From Actinomycetota bacterium (lineage in GTDB: Bacteria > Actinomycetota > Humimicrobiia > Humimicrobiales > Humimicrobiaceae), in contig JAMDDL010000117.1 in assembly GCA_023488645.1 (NCBI GenBank), positions 1-26,855 of the forward strand: 26,855 nt of DNA, given 5' to 3'. Under the pieces are notes generated by a model. The model made no database searches. It was not told the origin of the DNA and saw only the letters and a list, made by a program, of their open reading frames with translations. A program made the translations under genes and the position numbers. The number at the start of each line of letters is the position of its first letter. The stretch's first letter is position 1. Positions 16,017-23,404 of the stretch are shown piece after piece.

Positions 16017-16093
16017 AATATGCAAGGCTTGCTCCTGCAGGTCCGGCTCTATCAATTGCCACATCATAAATTGTTTCTTTTCGCCATCTTCAT
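16017..16093 (-). pseudogene. N-terminal fragment of an FAD-dependent oxidoreductase
   Basis: On the minus strand this reads YDVAIDRAGPAGASLAYF, which is the FAD-binding beta-alpha-beta start of geranylgeranyl-reductase/FixC-type flavoproteins (family pattern YDVAIVGAGPAGS). The first glycines of GxGxxG are mutated to Asp-Arg. The plausible ATGs at 16093 and 16087 are in another frame, so there is also a frameshift. Homology ends at the edge of the 128-bp repeat, so only about 20 residues of a protein of roughly 400 remain. Dead gene start. Confidence 0.7.
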
Positions 16094-16176
16094 TTTTTTA
16101 ATTATATATATATTTCTGTACCCATTTTAAAACAATAGCTGTATTTATTAGTAAGATTAATAATAATATGTAAGTT

Positions 16177-16251
16177 ACTAAAATTTTATCTTATTTTTAA
16201 TCTAAGTATGTTATATTTTGATTATCTCAACAATTAATTATGTTGAAAAAA
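16177..16251 (+). repeat. 75-bp direct repeat, copy 1 (upstream of DUF763 gene)
   Basis: Matches 18678-18752 in 73 of 75 positions, same orientation (offset 2501). It ends 28 bp before the DUF763 start. The right part can form a TCAACA/TGTTGA stem with an 8-nt loop followed by six A. Together the two copies bracket a 2.4-kb segment. Confidence 0.93.
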
Positions 16252-16279
16252 GAAGATAGTATGAACTTCAGTAATTATT

Positions 16280-17368
16280 ATGAGAACAGGAATTACAAAT
16301 TTACCTCTCCATGGCGGAAAAGCACCTTACTGGCTTTTTGAAAAAATGGAGAGACTCTCAAGAGAAATAATGCTATTTATTTCTTCGGAATTTGGACCTG
16401 AGGAATTCCTTGACAGGATATCTGATCCGCTGTGGTTTCAGGCTTTGGGTTGTGTTCTGGGTTTTGACTGGCATTCAAGCGGGGTTACAACTACGGTTTG
16501 CGGTGCTTTAAAAGAAGCGGCAAGGGGGCTTGAAAATGATCTTGGCTTATATGTTGCAGGTGGAAAAGGCGGAACATCAAGAAAAACACCTTCAGAAATA
16601 GAAAATGCCTCAAACAGGGAGGGCAGGGATTTTAATAATCTTGTTTATGCCAGCAAAATTGTGGCAAAAGTTGACAGTTGTGCACTCCAGGACGGCTACC
16701 AGCTTTATCACCACTCATTTTTCTTTACAAAAAACGGTAAGAAGTGGGCTGTTGTTCAACAGGGGATGAATGAGCAAACAAAGTATGCCAGAAGATATCA
16801 GTGGCTCAGCGATAAAGTAGGCAGTTTTGTATGTGAGCCGCACAATGCAATTTCCTGCGACAGCACATCTGAAGTTTTAAACCTTGTAGCTATTGACAGT
16901 AATGATGCTCGCAAAACAATAACTGAAATTTCTTCAGAAAAACCACAAAAACTCATAAAAGATCTCTTAAAAATAAATACATACCTTGAAAACAGCAATA
17001 CTTATCCGAAAAGGCATGATATCAGAATGAGCGATATTGAAATCAGAAGACTTTCAAAAATATTTGAATCAACATACGAAAGAAAACCTGAAAATTTTGA
17101 GAAACTGATTTTTATGCCTGGAGTAGGTCCTAAAACTGTAAGATCACTCGCATTGATATCAGAATTGATTTATTCAGTTCCATACAGCATTAAAGATCCC
17201 GCAAGATTTAGTTTTGCTCATGGCGGAAAGGATGGTATTCCCTATCCTGTCAATAAGGAAATTTACAATAAATCAATAGATATCCTGCATGATGCATTAA
17301 AGGAAAGCAAGATTGGCAGACAGGACAAAATTAATGCTATAAAAAGACTTGCTTTATTTTACGGCTAA
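16280..17368 (+). CDS. DUF763 family protein with helix-hairpin-helix
   Basis: 362 residues matching the DUF763 pattern from its first residues: TGITNLPLHGGKAPYWLFEKM at the N-terminus, FGFDW-like GFDWHSSGVTT near 61-71, and DGYQLYHHSFFF near 138-149. A helix-hairpin-helix (MPGVGPKTVRSLALI, about 279-293) suggests DNA contact. The family occurs in archaea and thermophilic or anaerobic bacteria and its role is not established; a nucleic-acid function is inferred only from the HhH. There is no clear ribosome binding site. Base composition is richer in G+C than the surrounding spacer, and the gene stands alone within a segment bracketed by 75-bp repeats, suggesting acquisition. Confidence 0.88.
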   Translation: MRTGITNLPLHGGKAPYWLFEKMERLSREIMLFISSEFGPEEFLDRISDPLWFQALGCVLGFDWHSSGVTTTVCGALKEAARGLENDLGLYVAGGKGGTSRKTPSEIENASNREGRDFNNLVYASKIVAKVDSCALQDGYQLYHHSFFFTKNGKKWAVVQQGMNEQTKYARRYQWLSDKVGSFVCEPHNAISCDSTSEVLNLVAIDSNDARKTITEISSEKPQKLIKDLLKINTYLENSNTYPKRHDIRMSDIEIRRLSKIFESTYERKPENFEKLIFMPGVGPKTVRSLALISELIYSVPYSIKDPARFSFAHGGKDGIPYPVNKEIYNKSIDILHDALKESKIGRQDKINAIKRLALFYG

Positions 17369-17440
17369 GAAAATCTATTAATTAATCAGACCAGTGCCAG
17401 GCGGCAAATAAATATCCGGTTTGTTTTGTAAATCTAAGTT

Positions 17441-17480
17441 AAAATCTTAAATACTTTCTCCAGTAGGGGCAGTTTAAGGT
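17441..17480 (+). repeat. 40-bp direct repeat, copy 1 (lipoate ligase 3'-end fragment)
   Basis: 38 of 40 positions match 23379-23418, which is the 3' end of the lipoate ligase-DUF116 gene. In the same minus-strand orientation as that gene, it is joined directly to the truncated IS91-type transposase remnant. Sequence diverges sharply at both ends. Confidence 0.9.
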
Positions 17481-17673
17481 TCCGCAATCAAGATACTGAT
17501 ATATTACCTTAGATACAATTGGCCTGAAGTATCCGTATTTTGACTGATATTTCTCTCATAGATCCTCTCAAATGTTTCGTAATTATCTTCTATGCACTGA
17601 TAATACGGACTATACTGAGGCTTTCTTGTCTTGTACTCTTGTGTATTTGAACTGGTTTTCTTTTAGTTAACAT
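17474..17673 (-). pseudogene. IS91-type transposase, N-terminal zinc-binding-domain remnant
   Basis: The minus strand has AGGAGG at 17684-17679 and ATG at 17673, then reads MLTKRKPVQIHK before a first frameshift. Continuing in the next frame gives YKTRKPQYSPYYQCIEDNY and ETFERIY; after a second frameshift come EKYQSKYGYFRPIVSKV and IYQYLDCGTL. This order (R-P-Q, YYQCIEDN, FERIY, YGYFRP, YLDCG) matches the N-terminal domain of IS91/IS801-like transposases, whose next part would be the Cys-rich zinc region. Homology stops after CGTL at the 40-bp lipoate-ligase fragment. At least two frameshifts and loss of the catalytic Tyr domain make it dead. Confidence 0.75.
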
Positions 17674-17748
17674 TTTTACCTCCTAACGATAATCACGATA
17701 ATCAACAATATAAGCATCACCTTACTGTTATGCAAATACCAGAGAAAG

Positions 17749-18045
17749 TTATATCAATGCTTCCGAATCCAACCAGTCTTCTATGGAAACATTGAGATTT
17801 ATATTTTTTTCTTTGAGAAGATCAAAAAATTCCCAGGGAGTTATCCTGATCTTTTTACATACCTCCGCAGCAGAAATCTCTTTGCTCTGATATTTTGCAA
17901 GCAACCTGTCCCGCTTGTCTTCTTCAAAACCTTTTTTGAGTATCTCCCTTAGATATGATGATTTATCAAGATTCATATCCTTAATAAAATCGGAAAGTTC
18001 CTTAAGGAAGTTCTCATGAACCCTGACTGTTGTTGGTTTTAGCAT
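17749..18045 (-). CDS. Antitoxin: ribbon-helix-helix plus UPF0175-like domain
   Basis: 98 residues. The N-terminal TTVRVHENFLKELSDFI looks like a ribbon-helix-helix strand-helix. The C-terminal part KEISAAEVCKKIRITPWEFF followed by DLLKEKNINL is the UPF0175 helix-turn-helix pattern seen in antitoxins paired with PIN/DUF3368 toxins. It starts 32 bp inside the end of the toxin gene, so antitoxin follows toxin in the operon, the reverse of the usual order. It probably neutralises the PIN protein and represses the operon through the palindrome at 18566-18591. Confidence 0.8.
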   Translation of the reverse strand: MLKPTTVRVHENFLKELSDFIKDMNLDKSSYLREILKKGFEEDKRDRLLAKYQSKEISAAEVCKKIRITPWEFFDLLKEKNINLNVSIEDWLDSEALI

Positions 18046-18547
18046 ATTTTATTTCCTCCAGTTTAAGTATTGCTTCAGCAATTATATCGGGAGAATATCT
18101 CCCGATAATTCTTAATTTTTCGATAGAACCCTTTGTTTTATTAAAATTAATTTTGCCCAATCTGTAAAGTTCTACAACTATCTTGGGTGAAATAATAAAT
18201 GGCAATTTCATATATCGGCATGCCTTTATTGCCTTTCCATCATCTGTTAGCAATATAGAATTAGCAGTCTGCTTTGATAACAATAAAGCTTCTAATTCTC
18301 CCTTCCCAAGAGACATGGATAGTTTATCCATCCTCGTATCAATTTTAGAAACCTTTATTACTTTTTCAGATACAAGATTTAATATAACATCTGCATTGGA
18401 ATATTTCTTCAAAGTATCCTTGTTTACAACTTCACGAAATACCGCTTTAGGAATGATTATTCGAAAGGACTCAGCAATTGAATACAAGAGGCCACACTTA
18501 GATAAAAGAATCAATGAGCAACTATCCATTACTATTGTCTTCAACAA
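18014..18547 (-). CDS. PIN-domain (DUF3368-like) toxin
   Basis: 177 residues, a putative Mg-dependent ribonuclease. Acidic active-site residues are visible in VMDSCSLILLSK (first Asp), LGKGELEALLL (Glu) and LLTDDGKA (Asp pair), the order expected for PIN/DUF3368 proteins. The listed start is a TTG; the in-frame ATG at 18529 (MDSCSLILL) is equally plausible and agrees better with family N-termini. It is the first gene of a reversed toxin-antitoxin operon and overlaps the antitoxin gene. Confidence 0.82.
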   Translation of the reverse strand: MLKTIVMDSCSLILLSKCGLLYSIAESFRIIIPKAVFREVVNKDTLKKYSNADVILNLVSEKVIKVSKIDTRMDKLSMSLGKGELEALLLSKQTANSILLTDDGKAIKACRYMKLPFIISPKIVVELYRLGKINFNKTKGSIEKLRIIGRYSPDIIAEAILKLEEIKYAKTNNSQGS

Positions 18548-18565
18548 ATAACCTTTTTATTATTC

Positions 18566-18591
18566 GTATACTATTATTAATAATTGTATAC
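18566..18591. promoter_or_regulatory. 26-bp palindrome, probable toxin-antitoxin operator
   Basis: The 26-bp stretch is its own reverse complement except for one mismatched pair; arms begin and end with GTATAC and the centre is TTATTAATAA. It lies 19 bp upstream of the PIN toxin TTG start, and AT-rich -10-like hexamers overlap it. A palindromic site there fits autoregulation by the ribbon-helix-helix antitoxin. Confidence 0.6.
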
Positions 18592-18677
18592 CATAATTAT
18601 TATTTTTCGTCAATTCCTAAAATTCATTGGTTTTTATTCTTATTTACCACTCTTAATAAACATTATTAGTTATCTGC

Positions 18678-18752
18678 ACTAAAACTTTATCTTATTTTTA
18701 ATCTAAGGATGTTATATTTTGATTATCTCAACAATTAATTATGTTGAAAAAA
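18678..18752 (+). repeat. 75-bp direct repeat, copy 2 (upstream of vapBC)
   Basis: 73 of 75 identical to 16177-16251. It lies 143 bp before the VapB-like start in the intergenic region between two toxin-antitoxin operons. The remainder of 18592-18895 holds AT-rich promoter-like DNA (a TATAAT at 18805-18810) and a short inverted repeat GTAATACATTAC at 18830-18841 that could be a VapB operator. Confidence 0.93.
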
Positions 18753-18895
18753 ATTAAAAGAATGTCTTTAGTCAGTGCCTATTTCCAAATAATTCAAATT
18801 ATTTTATAATAATACAAATAAAAAAATTAGTAATACATTACCAGTGTTTATTACATATTACATTATGTTCTACATTTACTAAAGGAGGCTAAATT

Positions 18896-19138
18896 ATGCC
18901 ATTATCTACCATAAATTCAAAAGGACAGATATTAATACCTGCAAAAATACGCAGAAAGTTTAAAATTTCTGCTGGAACAAAAATAAATATAGAAGAAAAA
19001 GATGATGAGTTAATATTGAGACCCATCACTTCTGAATACCTTGACAAAATCGCTGGAATTTTGAAAACAAAAGGAAAACTATTAAAAGCTCTGCTGGAAG
19101 AACATGCAAGGGATAGAGAAAAGGAGAATTCTCTATGA
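18896..19138 (+). CDS. vapB: AbrB/MazE-type (SpoVT-AbrB) antitoxin, VapB-like
   Basis: 80 residues. The N-terminal half is a swapped-hairpin AbrB domain: STINSKGQILIPAKIRRKF then GTKINIEEKDDELILRPI. The C-terminal helix (LKALLEEHARDREKE) would wrap the toxin. AAAGGAGG at 18881-18888 gives strong translation. The stop overlaps the VapC start (ATGA). Expected to bind and inhibit VapC and repress the operon. Confidence 0.9.
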   Translation: MPLSTINSKGQILIPAKIRRKFKISAGTKINIEEKDDELILRPITSEYLDKIAGILKTKGKLLKALLEEHARDREKENSL

Positions 19139-19533
19139 AAAGAATTCTTGATGCTCATGCGCTCATAGTCTTCATGGAAAGAGAGCCTGGATTTGAAAAA
19201 GTTAAGGCTATCATTGCCATGTCAGCAGAAAAAAATAATAATTTATTAATAACTTCAGTAAATTACGGTGAAATATACTATATTATCTTACGCGAATATG
19301 GTCAAGATAAGGCCAACGAAATTGAGAGGGTCCTTAAAAGTTTGCCGATTGAAGTTGTTGATGTTGACATTCAAATAGCAAAACAGGCTGGAATCTTTAA
19401 GGCAGCTAACAAAATTTCATATGCTGATTGCTTTGCTGCTGCTCTTGCTAAAATAAATAACGGAGAATTAATAACAGGAGACAAAAAATTTAAAGTCCTT
19501 GAAAATGAAATAAAAATTAACTGGATTAATTAA
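19135..19533 (+). CDS. vapC: PIN-domain toxin, VapC-like
   Basis: 132 residues, standard VapC size. Active-site acids are in ILDAHALI (Asp near 6), NYGEIYY (Glu), SYADCFAAALA (Asp) and ITGDKKF (Asp), so the ribonuclease centre looks complete. Coupled to VapB by a 4-bp ATGA overlap. The target RNA cannot be told from sequence. Confidence 0.92.
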   Translation: MKRILDAHALIVFMEREPGFEKVKAIIAMSAEKNNNLLITSVNYGEIYYIILREYGQDKANEIERVLKSLPIEVVDVDIQIAKQAGIFKAANKISYADCFAAALAKINNGELITGDKKFKVLENEIKINWIN

Positions 19534-19572
19534 AATTATAAGAATTTGTTTTTGGATCTCATAAGTATAAAT
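19533..19572 (+). repeat. Degenerate third copy of the start of the 128-bp repeat
   Basis: 34 of 40 positions match positions 13-52 of the left repeat, same orientation. It starts at the VapC stop and sits just before the SNF2 helicase gene, at a visible change in base composition. It shows the 128-bp sequence belongs to a dispersed family rather than only to the island ends. Confidence 0.65.
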
Positions 19573-19603
19573 CAAAAATAAACACATTTAATGAGGTCAG
19601 TAC

Positions 19604-21949
19604 ATGCCCAGGACAAAAGAGGAAAAGAAAAAAGCCAGGAGGAAGATCAAACAAAAAGAATGCCGGGTGAGACCGGTCAGAGCTCTTCTTCGGGAAAAGA
19701 CTGAGTCTCTTTTTTATAAAGCCCTATTGTTTAAAGATAAGGGTCAATTAAATGAAGCGCTCTTTTACCTGGAAAAGGTTCTGCATTTGGATCCGAAGAA
19801 TGAAGAATGTCTCCAGTTAATGGGCTATCTTGGATATTTGATGAAAAGGTCCGACATAGAACTTAATGCGCTTTTAGGTCTTTACAATAATAGATTTATA
19901 AAACCTGACCAAATTCTGCCTTTATGCCAGCTGCTGGAGGAGAATGGTAAATACAAACAGGCGCTATGTGTTATTCAGGAAACCTTAAAGAACTTTACAA
20001 AGATAAAAGTACGCGGAAAAAAAACCCTGAAAGAATCCCTTATTAAAAGCCAGGAATATTGCCAGGCCCGGTTGGAAACAACACAAAAGCTGACGTCTAC
20101 CATAAACTTGCCTATTAAAATGTACAAGGATGAAAATAAGCAAAGGGAATCTAAAGAAATCATTTCTTATCCCGAAAAGGCCGACGTCCCTGGAGATCAT
20201 GCAGATAAAAACCCTCTCCCTGAAATCCCTATTTACATTCAGGTTGACCCAATGACCTTTAAAGAATCCCTGGCAGATGGGCACCTTACCTCTCTGGAGA
20301 ACTACCATCTTACAATAGAAGGACATCGAATCCGCTTTAAAGAGACCTTTGAAAATCTTATCTGTTTAAATAGCCTGAAAAATGTCCGATCATTTTGGTT
20401 CCAGGAAGAGACAACCAGAAAAATCTTGAAGACCTTTCATGGTCGAGCCTTGCTGGCTGATGAAGTAGGACTTGGCAAGACTATAGAAGCCCTTATGGTA
20501 CTCAAGGAATATATTCAGAGGGGTATGGTAAAAAGCGCCCTTATACTAACACCAACACCACTTGTAAGCCAATGGAAGGAAGAACTGAAGGTCAAATTCG
20601 GACTTAACTTTCCATCCACAGATGATTCTGGATATCATAGCCGGAATCAGTCCTTCTGGAAAGAAGATTTTATTCTTACATCCATCAATCTTGCTAAGTC
20701 AAAGAAGAATTTTCCAATAGTCACCCAAAGGGAATATGACATGGTCATAGTTGATGAGGCTCACCACCTGAAGGATCGAAACACATTAAACTGGAAACTT
20801 ATCAATGCCTTAAAAAAAAGATTTTTACTTCTCCTTACAGCGACACCTGTGGAAAACAATTTAATGGAACTTTACAATCTTGTTACCCTTCTCAAACCAG
20901 GTCAGTTAAAGACAGCTTCTGCCTTTCGCGAAAAATTCATGACCCGCGGCGATCCCACTGATCCACGAAACCGCAGCCACCTCAAAGACCTTCTTGGACA
21001 GGTCATGATACGAAATACCAGAGCCTTTGCAAAGATTGATATCCCTCCCCGGTTTGCACAAACCATTAGGGTAAGTCCGGACTCTTTGGAAATTGAGCTG
21101 TATCAAAAAATCATTACCCTAATAAAAGACATAAATGAGACTAATAGCTCAGATCATAAATTACTGCTAAAAAATCTGCTGGCTGAAGCAGGTTCTTCAC
21201 CTCGTGCAGTGAGATTAACTCTTTCCCGAATTCTTGCAAGACAAGATATGCTCCTTGAACATAAAAAGAAGCTTTACGAAATAGACAATCTTTGCCGCTC
21301 TATACATACTACCAGCAAAGACAGGCTGCTTTTTAACCTTATTAGATCCTATCCAGGCAAAATGATCCTTTTTGTCAAGTATCACGGCACTCTGGATCAT
21401 GTGTCTGAATTTCTTGCAAGCAAAGGCATCACCCACTCACTATTTCATGGTAAGATGGATAACCGCAGCAAGGATGAGCAAATTCAGAGCTTCCAGGAAG
21501 ACTGTGACATTCTGCTTACAACAGAAATTGGTGGTGAAGGCCGTAACCTCCAATTCTGCCATCAGATGCTCAATTATGATCTCCCCTGGAACCCGATGAG
21601 GATAGAACAGCGAATTGGACGGATACACCGTATCGGGCAGGAACAAGAGGTGATGATTTATAACCTGTGCGCAGCAGAAAGTTTGGAAGATTATATTCTT
21701 GAGATATTGGATAGGAAAATCAACATGTTTGAGATGGTAATTGGAGAGATTGACATGATATTGGGACGAATCGAAGGAGAGAAGGACTTTTCTGAAATGG
21801 TTTATGACATCTGGGTGAATTCAAGATCTGAAGAAGAAAGAAAAACAGCCTTTGGACAACTGGGAAGCAGGTTAATGAGGGCTAAAACCAGCTATCAAAA
21901 ATCCAAAGAGCTTGATAAAAAACTTTTTGGTGAAAATTATGAACTGTAA
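19604..21949 (+). CDS. TPR-SNF2 family helicase/ATPase
   Basis: 781 residues. After a basic N-terminus, residues about 34-80 and 104-130 look like TPR repeats (EALFYLEKVLHLDPKNEECL). The SNF2 core follows: LADEVGLGKTIEAL with Lys292, VDEAHH at 384-388, LLTATP at 410-414, then the second RecA domain with TTEIGGEGRNLQFC and IEQRIGRIHRIGQ near 668-680. All ATPase motifs seem intact. GAGG lies eight bases before the ATG. SNF2 ATPases translocate on duplex DNA and remodel protein-DNA complexes; bacterial relatives include RapA and the DrmD protein of DISARM. No methylase or other DISARM gene is present. Base composition is richer in G+C than the genes on either side. It is coupled to the next gene by an 11-bp overlap. 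Confidence 0.9.
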   Translation: MPRTKEEKKKARRKIKQKECRVRPVRALLREKTESLFYKALLFKDKGQLNEALFYLEKVLHLDPKNEECLQLMGYLGYLMKRSDIELNALLGLYNNRFIKPDQILPLCQLLEENGKYKQALCVIQETLKNFTKIKVRGKKTLKESLIKSQEYCQARLETTQKLTSTINLPIKMYKDENKQRESKEIISYPEKADVPGDHADKNPLPEIPIYIQVDPMTFKESLADGHLTSLENYHLTIEGHRIRFKETFENLICLNSLKNVRSFWFQEETTRKILKTFHGRALLADEVGLGKTIEALMVLKEYIQRGMVKSALILTPTPLVSQWKEELKVKFGLNFPSTDDSGYHSRNQSFWKEDFILTSINLAKSKKNFPIVTQREYDMVIVDEAHHLKDRNTLNWKLINALKKRFLLLLTATPVENNLMELYNLVTLLKPGQLKTASAFREKFMTRGDPTDPRNRSHLKDLLGQVMIRNTRAFAKIDIPPRFAQTIRVSPDSLEIELYQKIITLIKDINETNSSDHKLLLKNLLAEAGSSPRAVRLTLSRILARQDMLLEHKKKLYEIDNLCRSIHTTSKDRLLFNLIRSYPGKMILFVKYHGTLDHVSEFLASKGITHSLFHGKMDNRSKDEQIQSFQEDCDILLTTEIGGEGRNLQFCHQMLNYDLPWNPMRIEQRIGRIHRIGQEQEVMIYNLCAAESLEDYILEILDRKINMFEMVIGEIDMILGRIEGEKDFSEMVYDIWVNSRSEEERKTAFGQLGSRLMRAKTSYQKSKELDKKLFGENYEL

Positions 21950-22997
21950 ATCCAATAAAGAACTGGAAGAATTTGCTTATAGATTCCTCGAGAATCAAGG
22001 GGCTATGCTGGAAAGAAATGACCAAGGATTTGAAGCTCTCCTGCCTGAAAATTTATCAGAGGTCTTAGGGACTTCTGAGCACATAAATGTAAATACCGGA
22101 TCAGATCCTGAATCAGAAGGGGTTTATTCTGTCAATTACGGCTCCTCGTTGCTTGAAAAAATGGTAGATGCAGTCTGTGGAGATGTACCTTTGTTGGCCT
22201 GCCAGCTTCAGTTTGACTATCTAAAAAGAGAGGGCTTTGAAAGTCTGATCAAGAAACAGTTCTTTTTTTACAAATCTGTGGGCAAAATGGAGAGCCGGGC
22301 GATAATTAACACCGCATACATCTTCCTGACCTGCCGGTATACGGCTCAAAGCGATGAGCAAAAGCAGGGTCTTGCAAATCTTGTTTTTAATCTGGAAACA
22401 GGAGCCTATATCCCCAACATGGCAGAGTTGTTCTCTGCCACAGGAAAAAATTTTACTCCTCTTCAGAAATCCGTCTGGAAAGATGGGCAATTGGAAAGGG
22501 TTATAAAATGTATCAAAGAGCAATCAAAGGGAATCCTGATAGAAGAATTAAATTCCTTCCATGAAACCATGACAAGGCGTTTCATGAGGGATGTGGCAAA
22601 TCTTGAAGAATATTATTATGCCCTGGAAAAAGAAATGGAAAAAAATCTTGAAAGGTCCCATTTTTCAAAGGAGCTTATAAAAGAAAGGCGTGAAAAAATA
22701 AACCTTCTACCTGATGAACTCGAAAGAAAAAGGGATGATCTGTTTAAAAAATATAGCATTAAGGTAAATATAGAGCCCTGTGCGGTCATACTGATCAATA
22801 CGCCAGCCGTTAAAGTCCTATATAATATCTTTATTGGAAGAACTTGGAAAAATGTTTCCTTGATCTATAACCCTGTTACCAGGGCATTTGATCCTCTTGT
22901 TTGCCAGGGTTGCGGGAAGAGTATTACCAACATCTACTTTTGTAATCATCTTCATATGCTCTGCTCCTTGTGCAGCAAAAAATGTCCTCTTTGTTAG
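21939..22997 (+). CDS. Helicase-partner protein with C-terminal RING-like zinc motif
   Basis: 352 residues from ATG 21939, chosen because GGTGA lies just upstream; an upstream in-frame start at 21912 would deepen the overlap with the helicase gene. Residues 1-300 match no family I recognise. They are mostly helical, with a charged segment around 215-275 (EKEMEKNLERSHFSKELIKE) that could be coiled coil. The last 31 residues hold Cys322, Cys325, Cys335, His337/His339, Cys342, Cys345, Cys349 and Cys352, spaced C-x2-C-x9-C-x3-H-x2-C-x2-C-x3-C-x2-C and ending CPLC. That is the cross-brace RING pattern apart from a slightly short last loop. It is co-transcribed with the SNF2 gene and probably works with it. 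A different treble-clef zinc fold is the main alternative. Confidence 0.75.
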   Translation: MNCKSNKELEEFAYRFLENQGAMLERNDQGFEALLPENLSEVLGTSEHINVNTGSDPESEGVYSVNYGSSLLEKMVDAVCGDVPLLACQLQFDYLKREGFESLIKKQFFFYKSVGKMESRAIINTAYIFLTCRYTAQSDEQKQGLANLVFNLETGAYIPNMAELFSATGKNFTPLQKSVWKDGQLERVIKCIKEQSKGILIEELNSFHETMTRRFMRDVANLEEYYYALEKEMEKNLERSHFSKELIKERREKINLLPDELERKRDDLFKKYSIKVNIEPCAVILINTPAVKVLYNIFIGRTWKNVSLIYNPVTRAFDPLVCQGCGKSITNIYFCNHLHMLCSLCSKKCPLC

Positions 22998-23179
22998 GCA
23001 CTATTTTTTTCCTGAAACAGTAAATTTAAATTAAATAGCAATTTCTGATATTTATTGATTCTTAAAAACTTAATTTATTTTTTCATCACTTTTAGTTTTT
23101 CCGACTTTTGAAATGTCATAATCAGATGTAAAATATTTATAATATATTTTTTTTAAATAATAAGGAGATTTAGATAAAG

Positions 23180-23404
23180 ATGATTAACAAAAAATTATTA
23201 GATAGAATAACTTTTAATCCGGAAGTTATGGTAGGAAAACCTACAATTAGAGGATTAAGAATAACTGCTGATCAGATTTTAAAGGCTTTAGCTGCAAATA
23301 TAAATTTAGATGACATTCTGGCAGATTATCCTGAACTTGAAAAAGAAGATATTCAGGCTGTTCTATTATATGCAGGTCAAAATCTTAAATACTTTCTCCA
23401 ATAG
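23180..23404 (+). CDS. DUF433 antitoxin-like protein, orphan
   Basis: 74 residues with the DUF433 pattern DRITFNPEVMVGKPTIRGLR (residues 6-25), then ITADQILKALA and DILADYPELEKEDIQAVLLYA. These winged-helix proteins usually precede a DUF5615 PIN-like toxin gene. None is here: the last eight or so residues are read from the 40-bp segment shared with the lipoate-ligase 3' end, and the next gene is convergent. AAGGAG lies upstream of the ATG. Probably what is left of a toxin-antitoxin pair after deletion. Confidence 0.8.
   Translation: MINKKLLDRITFNPEVMVGKPTIRGLRITADQILKALAANINLDDILADYPELEKEDIQAVLLYAGQNLKYFLQ

Noticed and set aside
20906..21646. Several 60-75 residue frames inside the helicase gene
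   Set aside because: All are overlapping shadows of the SNF2 reading frame, which contains every helicase motif in order.
19604..21949. SNF2 gene as part of a DISARM system
   Set aside because: No DNA methylase, DrmA, DrmB or DrmC-like gene is in the window, and the adjacent partner matches none of these.
21939..22997. Bacterial ubiquitin-like conjugation operon
   Set aside because: A RING-like motif alone is insufficient; no E1, E2, ubiquitin-like or JAB peptidase genes are nearby.
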